Assembly (NCBI GenBank): GCA_964017155.1
Contig: OZ024861.1
Coordinates: 24,443,713-24,507,712, forward strand
Reading direction: 5' to 3'
DNA: 64,000 nucleotides
From: Oasisia sp. SBJ-2009
Taxonomy: Eukaryota; Annelida; Polychaeta; Sabellida; Siboglinidae
The translations under genes and the position numbers were made by a program. How positions within the stretch are numbered: the first letter of the stretch is position 1; each line of letters starts with the position of its first letter. The notes below the pieces were generated by a model that ran no database searches, had not been told where the DNA came from, and worked only from the letters and a program-made list of their open reading frames with translations. Positions 1 through 11,619 of the stretch are shown here, one piece after another.

Positions 1-1906
1 ATACAACTTTTATGTTGTAACTCCTAACCAGTAACTCCTGATGATTAGACAAACACCAGACATTTAAGTCTGTTGTCTCCAAGACTAACAGTAACAACCA
101 GTATCAGTGTAGATCTGCACAATTATTAGCATTGTGTTGTACAAAGTAGAACTTTGTTGTACGAAGTAGGCAGGTAAATATGTAAGGACACATAATGGCA
201 ACACAATTGCTTTCATACGTGGCTGTGTGCCAGTGTAATTGCGGCACAAGTTTCATGTTACATACAAATTTACGTTCTCACAGGTTTTTGAAGCTGTGTT
301 TTTCGTAAGGTTGGACGCTAGGCATCTGTGTGGCTACAGCAGGCTTGTGGAGGAGACATTAACTGGCATGTGTCATCAAATATTCTGGGCCCACGCAGGC
401 CCACTAACTACAGCACAAGTTATCACCTCCAGTGTTTGGTTACAAGGATGACATACAGCACGGAGTCTGGCGTGTTCCGTTTCAAGTACACCGTTAAGGT
501 CACATCTAAAGGCCAGTGTGGACCCAAAGATCTACCCAACTTTACATGTTTCTGCCATGGTTCGCATCATTCCCTCGTTTGCCCATAGACTGTGTCCATG
601 TAGAGTGTCAGCTAGCTGTGTTGAAAGTGTCAAGGCAGGTCAGTGTGCTCACTGAGACAAGGACGTAGGCAACAATATGGATGAGTGCACCATTCACAGG
701 CAGGAAGTGTCTTTCTTTGCAGTGACATTATCTCTGTTTTATCTACATTCTAGACCTACTAGTGGACGTGGCGATGTGTAGATGACGGTTGTAATCAGTG
801 ACGTCAGATGTTATGTTATTCTGATGATAATGCATGGAAATTACCTGTTACAAAGAGAGGTGTTATCACTGACATATTTTTTTCTGAAGTTACCGTGGCA
901 TCAAAGTACTAAGATTATCATGACGTCAGTGTACTAATGTTACCCTGGCATCAGACTCAAAGTACTAAAGTTATCCTGATAACTGTACTAAAGATACCCT
1001 GGCATCAAAGTACTAGGGCTATCCTGATGTCAGTGTACTAATGTTACCCTGTTTGGCCTAGTATCAAAGTACTAGGGTTATCCTGACATCAGTGTACTAA
1101 AGTTATGCTGGCATCAATGTACAAAACGTGCACTGACATCAAAGTACTGATGACAAGTTACCCTTACGTTGGCATCACAGTACATAGCTCACCATGATAG
1201 CATATGCTAAGATACCTTGGCTTTACATTTTGAAGTCCTGAGGACATCCTGATGTCAATATAGTATGGATACCTTGGCATTGATGTTCTAAGGCTGCCCG
1301 CCGAGCCCAGTCACTGATACACTGGATACTTACACTGATGCCAGCTCAATTGTGGAGTAGTGAAAAGGCAGCAAGTTTAGCAACAACCATTTCACTTTGA
1401 CAGCTCCTAGTCAATTCCTTTTGGTACAACCTGGTCCTGTACACAATGAACCCCTTCTTTAACCCTCTGTCCTACATCCACGTCAGATCAAGCCCTTTCT
1501 TTAACCCTATAATCTCCACCCACATCATGTTGCCTTCTGTATGGAGAACCGACTGTTTACCCCATAATCTCCACCCATGTCAAGCCAAACAAGTATTATA
1601 CTTTTCTGAGAAAATGTTGTGTGTATGGTGTGTGGGTGTGTCGTCTAATGTACCAGCGATAACATTTAAAATGTGTTTGTGTACCAGGTCATTGCATGTG
1701 CATTGATGTGTCGTAAGGAATGACAAAACACATGAAAAAACACACATACTCTCGATCTCTAAACATATATGACCTATTGTAGTCAGTATGGGATCTGTAG
1801 GCACATTATCCACAGTGAGTTTTACATGTGTCATTAAATTAGCCACATTGTATTTTAGATGTATCATAACTGAGGAGAAACTGCATGATTGTTTCTATTT
1901 TTGCAG
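1..1906 (+). other. Upstream intronic DNA of the SHANK gene
   Basis: No exon could be supported here. The first recognisable coding exon downstream starts in the middle of a codon at the PDZ domain. The ankyrin and SH3 exons expected in SHANK proteins must therefore lie upstream of the window, or are too divergent for me to see. The stretch around 239-588 is open in two frames, but its translation resembles nothing I know. A degenerate tandem region lies at about 880-1260 and is listed separately. The rest is unremarkable AT-rich sequence. Confidence 0.5.
880..1260. repeat. Degenerate ~35-60 bp tandem repeat in SHANK intron
   Basis: Phrases such as 'catcaaagtacta', 'ttatcctgac' and 'agtgtactaatgttaccctg' recur many times in the same order with irregular spacing. 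This is an old, decayed minisatellite. No coding content is seen. Confidence 0.6.
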
Positions 1907-1980
1907 AGATGGCACAGCACGTACCATTGTATTACAACGCACCCGGAATGGATATGGTTTTGTTCTACGTGGTGCAAAAT
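1907..1980 (+). CDS. SHANK: SHANK exon: start of PDZ domain
   Basis: An acceptor (tttttgcag) precedes 1907 and a donor (gtaagt) follows 1980. The exon starts with the last base of a codon and ends with the first base of one. It encodes the first PDZ strand and the carboxylate-binding loop, including TIVLQR and YGFVLRGAK. YGFVL occupies the place of the GLGF loop, and GFVLRGAK is characteristic of SHANK-family PDZ domains. The reading frame joins exactly to the next exon at 2280. Upstream exons are not in view, so the gene is partial at its 5' end. Confidence 0.85.
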
Positions 1981-2279
1981 GTAAGTATTATCAATTAATC
2001 ATTATTGGTATGTGTGTACATGCATGTGTGTAGGTGTGTATGCGTAAATTTCTGTAAAATAATACTTGCTTGAATTGAATTTAGTATTGGAATGTTTTGT
2101 ATATGTTTTGTGGATACAAATTGCCAAAAATAATTTAAGGCATAATGCAGGTTTGGCAGACAAAACACCTTTAACGTTTTTTTCTATTCTCACATTAAGC
2201 TATTTAATCAGCATGCTTCTCCATTGCATATTCACATGAACTCTAAAACATTTTATAAACCGCTGACTCCCTGTTTCAG

Positions 2280-2416
2280 CCCAGGACAAAGACAGTCGTT
2301 CGGAGTTGAAGTTTACCCCCACCCCGGAGCTGCCAGCCCTCCAGTACCTGGACAGGGTGGATAAGGGGAGTGTGGCTGACATGGCGGGACTACGACCAGC
2401 TGACTTCATACTCGAG
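2280..2416 (+). CDS. SHANK: SHANK exon: middle of PDZ domain
   Basis: The exon lies between a ctgtttcag acceptor and a gag|gtacct donor. It continues the frame after one base from the previous exon and ends in phase 0. The translation contains FTPTPELPALQYLDRVD, followed by GSVADMAGLRPADFILE. It matches the SHANK PDZ pattern of F-T-P-T-P, A-L-Q-Y-L and an A-G-L-R-x-x-D-F core. The conserved FTPTP insert separates SHANK from other PDZ families and is the main reason for the gene call. Confidence 0.9.
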
Positions 2417-3039
2417 GTACCTACGTCAGTCTTCTGTCGGTTCATTTAGCTTGGTCAAGCAGATGTCCAGTTACAATCAAACTAACTTAAATCCTCCCAG
2501 TGATTCTACAAAGGAGATGGTTTCACAAAACTCGGTGTTATCTGATGCAGATTTTCATAATGCAAGTTTTGTAAGATGTGCCAACTGATCAGCAGACCGT
2601 GCCGAACAGTTGGAGAACAAGTCTACTAAGATGGGCAATCACATAAAAAATAAATTTACAACTGCCTAATGTCTGGGATTAAACAGCAGCGCAAAACCAA
2701 TGAGGAATTTTTTAATAAATCAAATCTGGTTATTTTTGAAGGGGTGTATTTAGATTAATCCTTGATAGTTTGCTACCCAAGATCACAGCCTACAGAGGAA
2801 ATATTAATGACCACCATATGTGGATACACATATACACATGCACTCACGCACATACACATGCATGGATAATTGCACAAACATGCAAAAACACAAGGTTGAT
2901 TTTTTAGAAACATGCGGATCAGTGCTACATGTAGACATGTTAGGTCGAGTATGTGGGTTTATAAAAATCAGACACATTTTTCCGTATTAAGATTTCCTCC
3001 AACCTCATAATGGTGTATGTTTATCATAGCCATTAAATG

Positions 3040-3650
3040 TTGTCTCGGATAAAACAGTGAAGAAAACCACAATTCAGATATTGTCTAGGTGGCACCACCT
3101 GTGGCATAAACTTAGTTTAATAGATTGTGACATCATCAATTTTATTATATCCAGAATACCTTTTTCTGACACATAAGGAACTTTTTGATATGTAAAGATA
3201 TTCATATTTCCTCCAAATGCAGTAACCATGTGTCACATCAAAGTTTGAAAATGTACTGCAATGTCCTGTAATTTGCACCACAAGTGTCATAAACTCTGGT
3301 TTTGGATAAAACAATGAAACGTAGTATTATGGTAACCTATAGGTGGCACCACAAGTGTCATAAACTCCGGTTTTAGATAAAACAATGAAAAGTAGTATTA
3401 TGGTAACCTCTAGGTGGCACCATAAGTGTCATAAACTCTGGTTTTAGATAAAACAATGAAAAGTAGTATAATGGTAACCTCTGGGTGGCACCATAAGTGT
3501 CATAAACTCTGGTTTTAGATAAAACAATGAAAAGTAGTATTATGGTAACCTCTGGGTGCACCACACGTGTCATAAACTCTGGTTTTAGATAAAACAATGA
3601 AAAGTAGTATTATGGTAACCTCTAGGTGGCACCACCATTGGAATAAACCT
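3040..3650. repeat. 70 bp tandem repeat in SHANK intron
   Basis: A 70 bp unit occurs about five times between roughly 3290 and 3650, with a decayed copy near 3040-3115. Each unit contains 'gataaaacaatgaaaagtag', 'atggtaacctct', 'ggtggcacca' and 'gtgtcataaactctgg'. The best copies differ by only a few bases, so expansion is fairly recent. It lies inside the intron between two PDZ exons and does not disturb the splice sites. Confidence 0.85.
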
Positions 3651-3763
3651 TGTTGATCATAACAGGATACATGTCAAAGTAAATGTCTGATAATTTTGTG
3701 AAAAGAGGAAGTTTTGTGTGGAAGACGTCTAGTGTAACTGTCAGTTGGCTGGTTTTGTTTTAG

Positions 3764-3929
3764 ATCAACGGCGAGAACGTGATCAGTGCCACGCACGAAC
3801 GCACAGTGCAACTGATCAAGAACTCTGGTGACACACTCGTCATGAAGGTCGTGACAGCGAGATCTCGCAGTCACGGCAACTATGACGCACACATGGACGG
3901 CACCCGCACACTGCCTGTGACCAGACGAG
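3764..3929 (+). CDS. SHANK: SHANK exon: end of PDZ domain
   Basis: The acceptor is ggttttgtttag and the donor is g|gtaattt at 3930. The exon encodes about 55 residues, from INGENVISATHERTVQLI through GDTLVMKVVTA. The His at the start of the second helix (ATHERTV) is the residue that binds the Ser/Thr of class I C-terminal ligands. This agrees with known SHANK PDZ binding to GKAP/SAPAP-type tails. The exon ends in phase 1 and splices in frame to 4463. Confidence 0.9.
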
Positions 3930-4462
3930 GTAATTTAACTACAGCTGTGGAGATTGGAGAGACTGGCATTGATCGGTGGACGCTTGTGTGGTAGTTACAT
4001 AACCTGGGAGATATGGAGTGAAGTGATCTGTTAATATGGCAACATGATTCATTAATTAGAACAAACTTATGGCAGACTAGTTGCAGTACATTATCATAGT
4101 TCATTGATTGTTTTCAGTATTAACAACTGAAGTGCAGTCGCAGTATCAACATTTGGCTCTGAATGAATGGTGACTAAATAAATATACATTTTGGTTGGCT
4201 AAGAAATTGAACGGACTTTGGAGGTGTGCTTTGATGTCAGAATAAAGTGATATTCAGTCACAGGTTGAGAATAATAAGATAAGTTTATTTCAGACTCGGT
4301 CATTGATAAAATAAGGAACGTTCCATAGTGATACCTGTGATGACACCAAAGTGGTAACATTAATTAAAAAAGCTACTCAACGTGTATCTGTGTTTATCAT
4401 AGCATTGTTCATATGTTCACGACTCCCGAATGGTCGGCTGTAAGGGATTGTTGTGTTTCTAG

Positions 4463-7400
4463 TTGCGCCAGTCATCAACAACAACTCGATGGACATCCAC
4501 CGCATGAACGCGGCGGCGGTGGCTCACGGAGTCGACCCCAACAACAAGACGGCGTCGATCAGGTCGCGACACAACAAGCGCATGACGAGTGTCCCTCTCG
4601 ACGAGATCTTCTCGCAGTCCGTCGACCAAGTCGACCACTCGACCGGCAACAACGTCGACCGCGCCGTCAGCACACCCAACCTGTTGGCGGGTCACGTGAA
4701 CGCCCACGTGACGACCGTCAAGATTGGTGACGACGGTGACGACGGAGTGTCACAGACGGCGTATGGAGGGGAACGGATCTACGCGCAGCCGTTCCGCCCT
4801 CAGCCCAGACAGCCGGACGAGGCGATGTACCACAACGGGCACCTGCGGGTACAGATCAGGAACAAGGGCGGTGAGCGAGACATGAACACGGTGATACCCC
4901 CGCCGCCGTCACACCGCGCCCCGCTGCCGCCCACTGACCGCACGACGAGTGAACTCGTCGAGATCAACACGAACCGACCACACATCTACTCGAACGTGTC
5001 GAACGCCAGTGCGCCGGCGTCTGTGGCGCCACCTGTCGACGAGGACAGAGTCAGTCTGTACGAGTCGAGTTTCCGGCCGGGCACGAACGCACGCCTCAGC
5101 AAGGAGCCGCTCGACCCGCCGCCAGTGACGTCCGCCGCCACCACTGTCCAGCGGGTGTCCACTCCACCGCGGGTGTCCACGCCGCCGCGTGTGTCCAGTG
5201 GTAGTCCAGCTGGACGCCAGCAGGAGTACGGCCACACAGACTCTCCACCCGCTGGTCAAGCGAAGTCCGGCATCCTGAGGGAGTCGAGACCGGACCACGA
5301 CAGTGAACGGGGCCGACTGGTGAAGCCTCAGACGGAGACAATAAATAGTCTCAGGGAAACTCACACAATGACACAAGGCCGCAGCACCGCTAGTAGGGAA
5401 AGTCACGCAATGACTGCTCCCCGTGCTTCCACGCCACCTGCCGGCGGACTACGTACTGACATTGCTGCGGCGATCAAACAGGCCGCTGACGCTCGAAAGA
5501 AGCAGGCACAGCAGACCGCAGCCAAGTCGAAGCAGGCGCCGCAGCCACCGTCACATGCACCACCGCCACCTTCACATGCACCACCGCCACCGTCACATGC
5601 ACCACCGCCACCTTCACATGCACCACCGCCACCACCTCCGTCACACGCACCGCCGGCACCACCGTCACACGCACCACCTACACCACCGTCACACGCACCA
5701 CCGCCGCCGACATCACACGCGCCGCCGCCACCTTCACGATCACGAACATCGACACCACCGTCATCGCAACCGTCACCTCAGTCATCGACGATACCTACAC
5801 CGCCGCCGCCGCCACCGCCACAGTCTCAGATGCCGCCGCCACCGCCAGCCATTTCCTCCGCCGACATCGCGACGGCCAGCGGCAGTCTGCGACGGCCGAC
5901 CCAGACCGACCGACCGGCGCCGAGGGACGTCGCCCGAGAGATGCCCGTGGACGACTCGCGGGCCGCTCTGCTCGCCGCCGTGGCGAAGCGACGCAACGTC
6001 GTCGACAACACGGACATGGAGAGTCTGGCGGAGAGCATCGAGAGTCGCATCCACCGCTCGAAGAAGCTGCAGACGACCATGTACAAGAGCGACCAGACGA
6101 AGAGGCAGCTCAGCTCGCCCGACTCGCCGGGCAAGATGGCGCCGCTGCTGGCTGACGACGCGGCGACGAGACCCGACGACCGGACGACAGCGGACGGCGG
6201 ACGGACGGCGTCGAGACCGGAGCAGACGCAACAGTCGGCCGCCGGTGAGGTGAACGACAGCGCGGCTGACTCGGCGTCAGACGACAACTTCAAGGCGATG
6301 GCGGAGAAGAGGCGACAGGAGTGGTTGCAGAGGAAGACGGCGGGGGCCAACGGCACGCCCACGTCGTCCCCCAGTCGCACGACCGACGGCGACGAGACGA
6401 AAGACAAGGACGAGGACGACGCGAAGCCGCGCAAGTCAGCGCCGCCGCCGCCGTCGAAGCAGTTCAAGCCGACGGTGACGAGTCTGCAGGAGCCGCCGCC
6501 CGGCCTCGGCGGACTGGCGCAGGTGATCGCCGAGAAGGCGCAGCGCATCCAGCAGGGCAACGCGAAGACGCCGGAGAGGAACAACAACTCGAGCGACGAG
6601 AGGAACGCGAACAGCGGCTCGAACGGACACACGGTGACCGGCGTGAACACGGCCGGCCGGGCGTCACCTGTCCGCGGCGGTCGCGTCATCTACACGTCGC
6701 CCAACCTTCACGCGGACTCGTCCGGTCGCCAGACGCGCACCGACACGTCCGGCACGCGACAGTGCGACGGTCCCCCGCCACTCGTGGCCGGACGTCACGC
6801 CGTCGGCCTGTCACACAACGGCGCCGTCAACGGTGTCGGGCAGGGGTCGGGCCGGGGCTGGCCCAACGGTGACGGCGGCACTGTGGGCTGGGTCGTCAAC
6901 CCGAGTGGCGGACAGGAGGCTGCCATCAGGGAGAAACTGTCTCGTCTTCACGACGGCGCGCCTCACGCCGTGGCCGGTGACGACGTCCGTGCCAGTAGCG
7001 TGTCGAGCCTCGTCATGATGCACGAGAAGCAGTGCGTGACACAAGTCGTCGACATTTCGCCGCTTGTCGACGTCGACTTTATCCCGCCGCCACTCAGCTT
7101 CGACAGCGAGTCGGGCCCGGCGACGGCGGCCAGCGCGAGAACAATCCCCGAAGACTCCGTCAGCACGGTGTCGTCGCTGTCGACGCTGTCCACTCTCTCC
7201 TCCACTGACCACGACACGCACGACATGTCGCATTTTCGGCCGGCAGTGGCGCCGCCAGCCATTGCCGAGGTCGAGTCGGAACTGTTGACGCTGCCGCCAC
7301 CGCCGCCGCCCGGCTTTGGCGACAGCCCGTCGGCGTCCGTCGACGACCTGCGGGACGACTTCCTTCCTCCTCCCGCAGACTTCGGAGAGAGCTCGGCGCC

Positions 7401-7686
7401 GGTTGTCACGTCACTGCGCCACGTGCTGAAGGCGTCGGGCACATCTCCGCACGCCGTCGACATGAAGTCGTTTCGCGACAAGCCCGTAGCGAGCTGGACA
7501 GTGACGGACGTGTGTGACCTGCTGGACAGTCTACGCATGAGTGAACACAAGCAGGCTTTCGTGCGTGACCAGGTGAACGGTCAGCAACTGGTGGACATCA
7601 GTCGTGCACGACTCGAATCGCTCGGGGTGTCGCGCGCTGTCGACCAGAGGAGACTGGAGCAAGCCATCAACAGGGCCTCTCTGTAG
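4463..7686 (+). CDS. SHANK: SHANK last exon: proline-rich scaffold region and C-terminal SAM domain
   Basis: SHANK proteins are scaffolds at postsynaptic and cortical sites that link receptor complexes to actin. This single exon (acceptor tgtttctag) encodes about 1,075 residues in one frame, ending at TAG 7684-7686. In order: polar Ser/Thr/Asp-rich linker; a (PPPPSHA)n repeat at about 5546-5730; longer polyproline runs; a basic segment with LLAAVAKRR near 5960 (weakly like a WH2 start, unproven); charged linker; three PPxxF sites at 7087-7101 (PPLSF), 7303-7317 (PPPGF) and 7369-7383 (PPADF), which fit Homer EVH1 ligands; and a SAM domain at about 7468-7683 (SWTVTDVCDLLDSLRM to LESLGV). The order PDZ, proline-rich, Homer ligand, SAM is the SHANK order. 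The exon is far richer in GC than its surroundings. Other long frames overlapping it on both strands are artefacts of that bias. Confidence 0.92.
5546..5730 (+). repeat. In-frame 21 bp coding repeat (PPPPSHA)n in SHANK
   Basis: The 21-24 bp unit ccaccgccaccttcacatgca repeats with small changes and encodes PPPPSHA, or the PPAPPSHA and PPTPPSHA variants. It stays in frame, so length changes would alter the linker without disrupting the SAM domain. Confidence 0.9.
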
Positions 7687-9417
7687 TTGGTCTGTCTGTG
7701 TGTCTGGCTGGCTGTCTGTCTGTTATTTGCTATTTTGATTCATACTAGCGTGACGGGTTCGTAGGTAGTTGTCATTGGGCGCCTCCGTAATGAATTGTAA
7801 ACTTTACGCAAATAACGAATATTGCATACTGTTATATTTGGTGAGATGTATACGTGTGTACGGTGTGTATGAAACGAGAATCGTGTTGACTGTGTTTTTT
7901 ACTGAACCGCGTGTTTCCATATGTGTACGTTTCTGCCGCATTTCTGTATCCATAGACGAAACCGGATTCGAGTGCACAGGAAGTGACGTGGAACGCGTCG
8001 CACAGTGCCGTGTTGACTACCGATGACAGTTGTTGGGCATTTAACGAGTGTATGCATGCAGTCTGTTTCTGTGTACGGTTATAAGCCTATATATGGGTAA
8101 CAACGCTGTTTTAACTGTAAATATCGCATGTCTAGACAGGAGTGATTATTTTGTGGTGGACTATTTCCGTATAATAAATATTGCGAACACGACATGTATC
8201 GGTTGTCGGTGCCTCCTACTGCCTGTCGTGGTTGGCGGGCGATCTAGCAGCTGTCGCTCGAACCATGTGTATTTGTAGAGCGAGTACCACTAGAAAGGTC
8301 GACATGCAGAAGAAATATATTTTAATATTAAAAGGCGCACTTTGTAAATGACTTCAGTAGTGTATATTTTGACCTAGGTGGTGAGTAAATAATAATGATA
8401 CAATTTGAGTATATTGCGTTGCCTTGCTGCATGTTTCCATTATTACCTTGAGTGATAACACATTCGTACTGTGTAATGCATTAATTACTAATATCCGTAT
8501 ACAATGAATTAATGGATTCACAATAAACACATACCACTTACCTGTCATGTCTGCTTGTATCTCTCCGTCCTTCCTGTTGACTGAATTGCCACGAGCAACA
8601 AGCTCCAGTAATTATAATGACCCTCACGTCTGTGTCACTAACACACTGGAGCGAAGCAGCTCAGTAACTTTATAACACTCACGTTACCAAACGCTGTTTT
8701 GAATCCTCTGAAGTCGAGTCGAATCTTCGCAGACACCAACCATTACGATGTCGTCGTAATCAATACGTTATTACGCTATTAGATCTGCAAGACGACGTCT
8801 GAACGACGACGTCTGAACTGGTTAAGACATGTTTCATACCCCCCCCCCTCCCACCCCACACACACACCATTTGTCTAACGGGGTATGATATACTCGAGAA
8901 GAAAGAAAGGCGAGAGGCCGGCCCAAAATTAACTGGCCCCAGACCATCCAGTGTGGTCTTCAACGTAAGCAGGAGTTGGAGTGACGTCAGAATGCTGACT
9001 GATCCAACTGGACAGCGTTGACCGCCTCGTGCGTTGGACTATGCGGGAGCTTCAGAGACTAAATAAAGTGCATCGACTACGAGGATTAGGTCAAATTGAA
9101 ATCACGTGATCTACTACGTTTGCCATAAAAATGTGTCTAACTTTTTTTTTAATTCATATTAATTTTTATAAAGATAAGTTTGTTGCATAATCAAGACGTT
9201 TGGTGACAGTCAGTGTCCGAAGCACAGAGGTTCAATATAACTGACTAAACATGTGTTTAATACGAGAAGCCGTGACCATGCCTGTCTAATTTAGCTTGTA
9301 ACTACAGTATTAGACGTAATACCACATCTGATTTCCAAATAGACGCCCAGTATAACGTATCCTTCGTTTATTGATATTTTTTTACATAACCATTGACAGA
9401 AGTGCTCTGGAAAACTG
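7687..9417 (+). other. SHANK 3' UTR and flanking intergenic DNA
   Basis: No coding sequence is recognised after the SHANK stop codon. Possible polyadenylation signals on the + strand are AATAAA-type strings near 8174, 8522 and 9060; the sequence alone does not say which is used. A short C-rich run (about 8840-8850) and CA repeats lie near 8860. The end of this stretch borders a dispersed repeat. Confidence 0.5.
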
Positions 9418-9811
9418 GCCTTTCGCAAAACGGAGCTTTGAAATACGTCGACGTGTGGATGCCTGTAAAGATGTCATTGCGTACGTTCCATGTGTAGCAT
9501 TGCACAACCGCAATATTAAATTTATGGTGCATTGCTGAACTGGGCTGCTTACATTTCGTCGCAAAGACACTTTTAGCTACGCCGACGAAAATATCTTTAT
9601 AATAATTATATGCCAGACATTCAGCGCGCCTATGCAATTCTTCTTCTTCTTCCATATACTGGATTGCTTCCTTTCAGGGCGTTAAAAGTTAAGCGAAGCT
9701 TGTGTCCTTGTGGGTGTATGCTACCTTAAAACAAACAGTTAATTTATATAAAATTTATAAACACTTTAATACAGTTATTGTATGTACCACGGGTGATTTA
9801 AAGAAAATCTG

Positions 9812-9818
<7 letters not shown>

Positions 9819-9905
<87 letters not shown>
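9819..9905. repeat. (TA)n microsatellite
   Basis: An uninterrupted 87 bp TA tract. The same spot in the second copy of the surrounding repeat (near 35180) has only about three TA units, so the tract grew after the copies separated, or shrank in the other. Confidence 0.95.
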
Positions 9906-9909
<4 letters not shown>

Positions 9910-10426
9910 TAGTAGTGCAGAAATTATCTGCTGGTAGATTTGGAGACAAGAAAGCCAGCCCTGAAAACCTCTGGGCATGAGGTGGCCTATAGATATAGGC
10001 TTGTGGGCAGTCTATTCCACTGTTATCATACCACTGCAATTATTGCGATCGGAATATGCCGTTCTAGGGGATATAATATATAAACTAACAGAACTAGCCG
10101 ACAAGTACGTCCCATCCACAACAGAAACATATGTCGTGTGATGCAACACGTCAACGATTTGAGATTACCCCTAACTCACAAGTCGGTAGATGTTTGCGCG
10201 CGCGCGTATTCCGCGGTTTCCGGAAACACGAAACTGACACTTTCCCGGAAACGTGCTTCCCAGCACATGTAGACACAGATAGTGCTACCGACGACACACA
10301 TTCGTGTCTCAGCCACAGTCGACGACGCATGTACAAATGCGTCTAACGCGAACGTCCGACAAGTAAGATTTAAATTTAAATATTAGGTTAAATACTGTAG
10401 AATCTAGACTAGTGGAATGGTTGCAT

Positions 10427-10791
10427 GCCTGAGAGCGCGGGTGGTGTAGTCAGAGCGCTGGTGGAGTAGTTGGTTACCGCATCCGCCTGCCACGCCGGCG
10501 GCACGGGTGCGATCCCCGGTACCGGCAGTTGTGATATACAAATCTGGCTCTCAACATTGTGTATCCCTCGTGAATCGGAGAATCACGTTAATGTCGGTCC
10601 CGTCTGAATTTGGGACGTAAAAGAACCACCGAGGACAACAAGCACCCTGGCAGTGACCATCATCAGCGACTCCTGCGTTAGCCCAATATTGGGCTGTTTG
10701 GAGTAACTACCCTGAGACAGCGACGGTGGCCGTAGCCGGAAGGCGCCTCTGCGGGGAGCGGGACGTTATTATGTCTTCGTCGACCTGAGAC
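10427..10791 (+). mobile_element. tRNA-Gly-like SINE
   Basis: This 365 bp block is absent from the otherwise matching locus at 35681-35690, where 'ttgcat' runs directly into 'acgctat'. Its head looks tRNA-derived: 'tggagtagttgg' fits an A box, 'cgcctgccacgc' matches the anticodon arm of tRNA-Gly(GCC), and 'gggtgcgatcccc' fits a B box. A ~260 bp non-tRNA body follows. Only 'cat' is shared at the two junctions, so any target duplication is very short or lost. It is a SINE rather than a working tRNA gene because the acceptor stem does not close and the tail is long. Confidence 0.8.
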
Positions 10792-10899
10792 CATACGCTA
10801 TATTAAATATATGTAACGACGAAAGTCAGTACACGCACGGTAACGCAGTACTGACACAGTAGCTCTGTGCTAACACAGTAGCTCCCCAGTGGGCAAAAG

Positions 10900-11440
10900 T
10901 GGTATATTTTGACGTCTAAAAGACGTCTTTTGTTGACGTCTAATGGCGGTCAAAATCACGCAGCATATGAAAGACTAAATGACGTCAATGATTAGATGTC
11001 AATCTTGAGACATCTTTTCGATGTCAAAAATTAGACGTCGAAAAGATGTCCTATTTTTAATATCTAAAAGACGTCAAAAATCATGCAACATTTTTACGTC
11101 AATCTGGAGACATCTTTTAGATGTCAAAAAATAGACGTCGAAAAGATGTCCTATTTTTGATATCTAAAAGACGTCAAAAATCATGCAACATTTTTACGTC
11201 AATCTGGAGACATCTTTTAGATGTCAAAAAATAGACGTCGCAAAGATGTCCTATTTTTGATATCTAATAGACGTAAAAAATCATGCAAAATTGTTACGTC
11301 AATTTTGAGACATCTTTTACATGTCAAAAAATAGACGTCGAAAATATGTCCTATCTTTGATATCTAAAAGACGTCAAAAATTATGACATCTTTTACATGT
11401 CAAAAATTAAACGTTGAAACATTGTTAATCTTGAGGCGTC
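10900..11440. repeat. Left subterminal array (~116 bp units rich in GACGTC/AAGATGTC)
   Basis: About four units of roughly 116 bp contain 'gagacatctttta', 'atgtcaaaaaatagacgtcg', 'aaaagatgtcctatttttga' and 'catgcaacatttttacgtc'. Each unit contains several palindromic or near-palindromic GACGTC sites. Such subterminal arrays commonly bind a transposase; that role is inferred. Confidence 0.8.
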
Positions 11441-11619
11441 TTTTAGATGCATTTACGCAAGACACGAACACAACATGACGTTTAATGAAAATGGCCAGGG
11501 TTTATTTATGACATTTAAACAATGAAGCACACAATCAATTAAAAATTTAAACATGTACATAATCATAAAATGAGGTACTAAGAAGCAAACTTGTAAACTA
11601 TACGTAAATATTAGCATTA

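Larger units (their letters stand above)
9418..10885. repeat. Dispersed ~1.15 kb repeat, copy 1 (left part)
   Basis: The sequence from about 9418 matches 34783-35780 almost throughout. Shared landmarks include the 'gagctttgaaat' start region, 'tagctacgccgacgaaaat', 'gtgatgcaacacgtcaacg', 'cgcggtttccgg' and 'acacagtagctc'. This copy carries three additions missing from the other: a long TA tract (9819-9905), a SINE (10427-10791) and, at its right side, the 11.7 kb element that starts at 10886. Its right end resumes at 22610. No coding capacity is seen. Confidence 0.85.

Noticed and set aside
239..588. Possible SHANK SH3 or other upstream exon
   Set aside because: No SH3 motif and no suitable acceptor/donor pair with matching phase was found.
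5423..7550. Long frames overlapping the SHANK exon (e.g. 5423-6253 +, 5826-6689 -)
   Set aside because: They are GC-bias shadows; only the 4463-7686 frame has SHANK domains and proper splice junctions.
10440..10535. Functional tRNA-Gly gene
   Set aside because: tRNA-like head only; stems are imperfect and the block is a mobile insertion.
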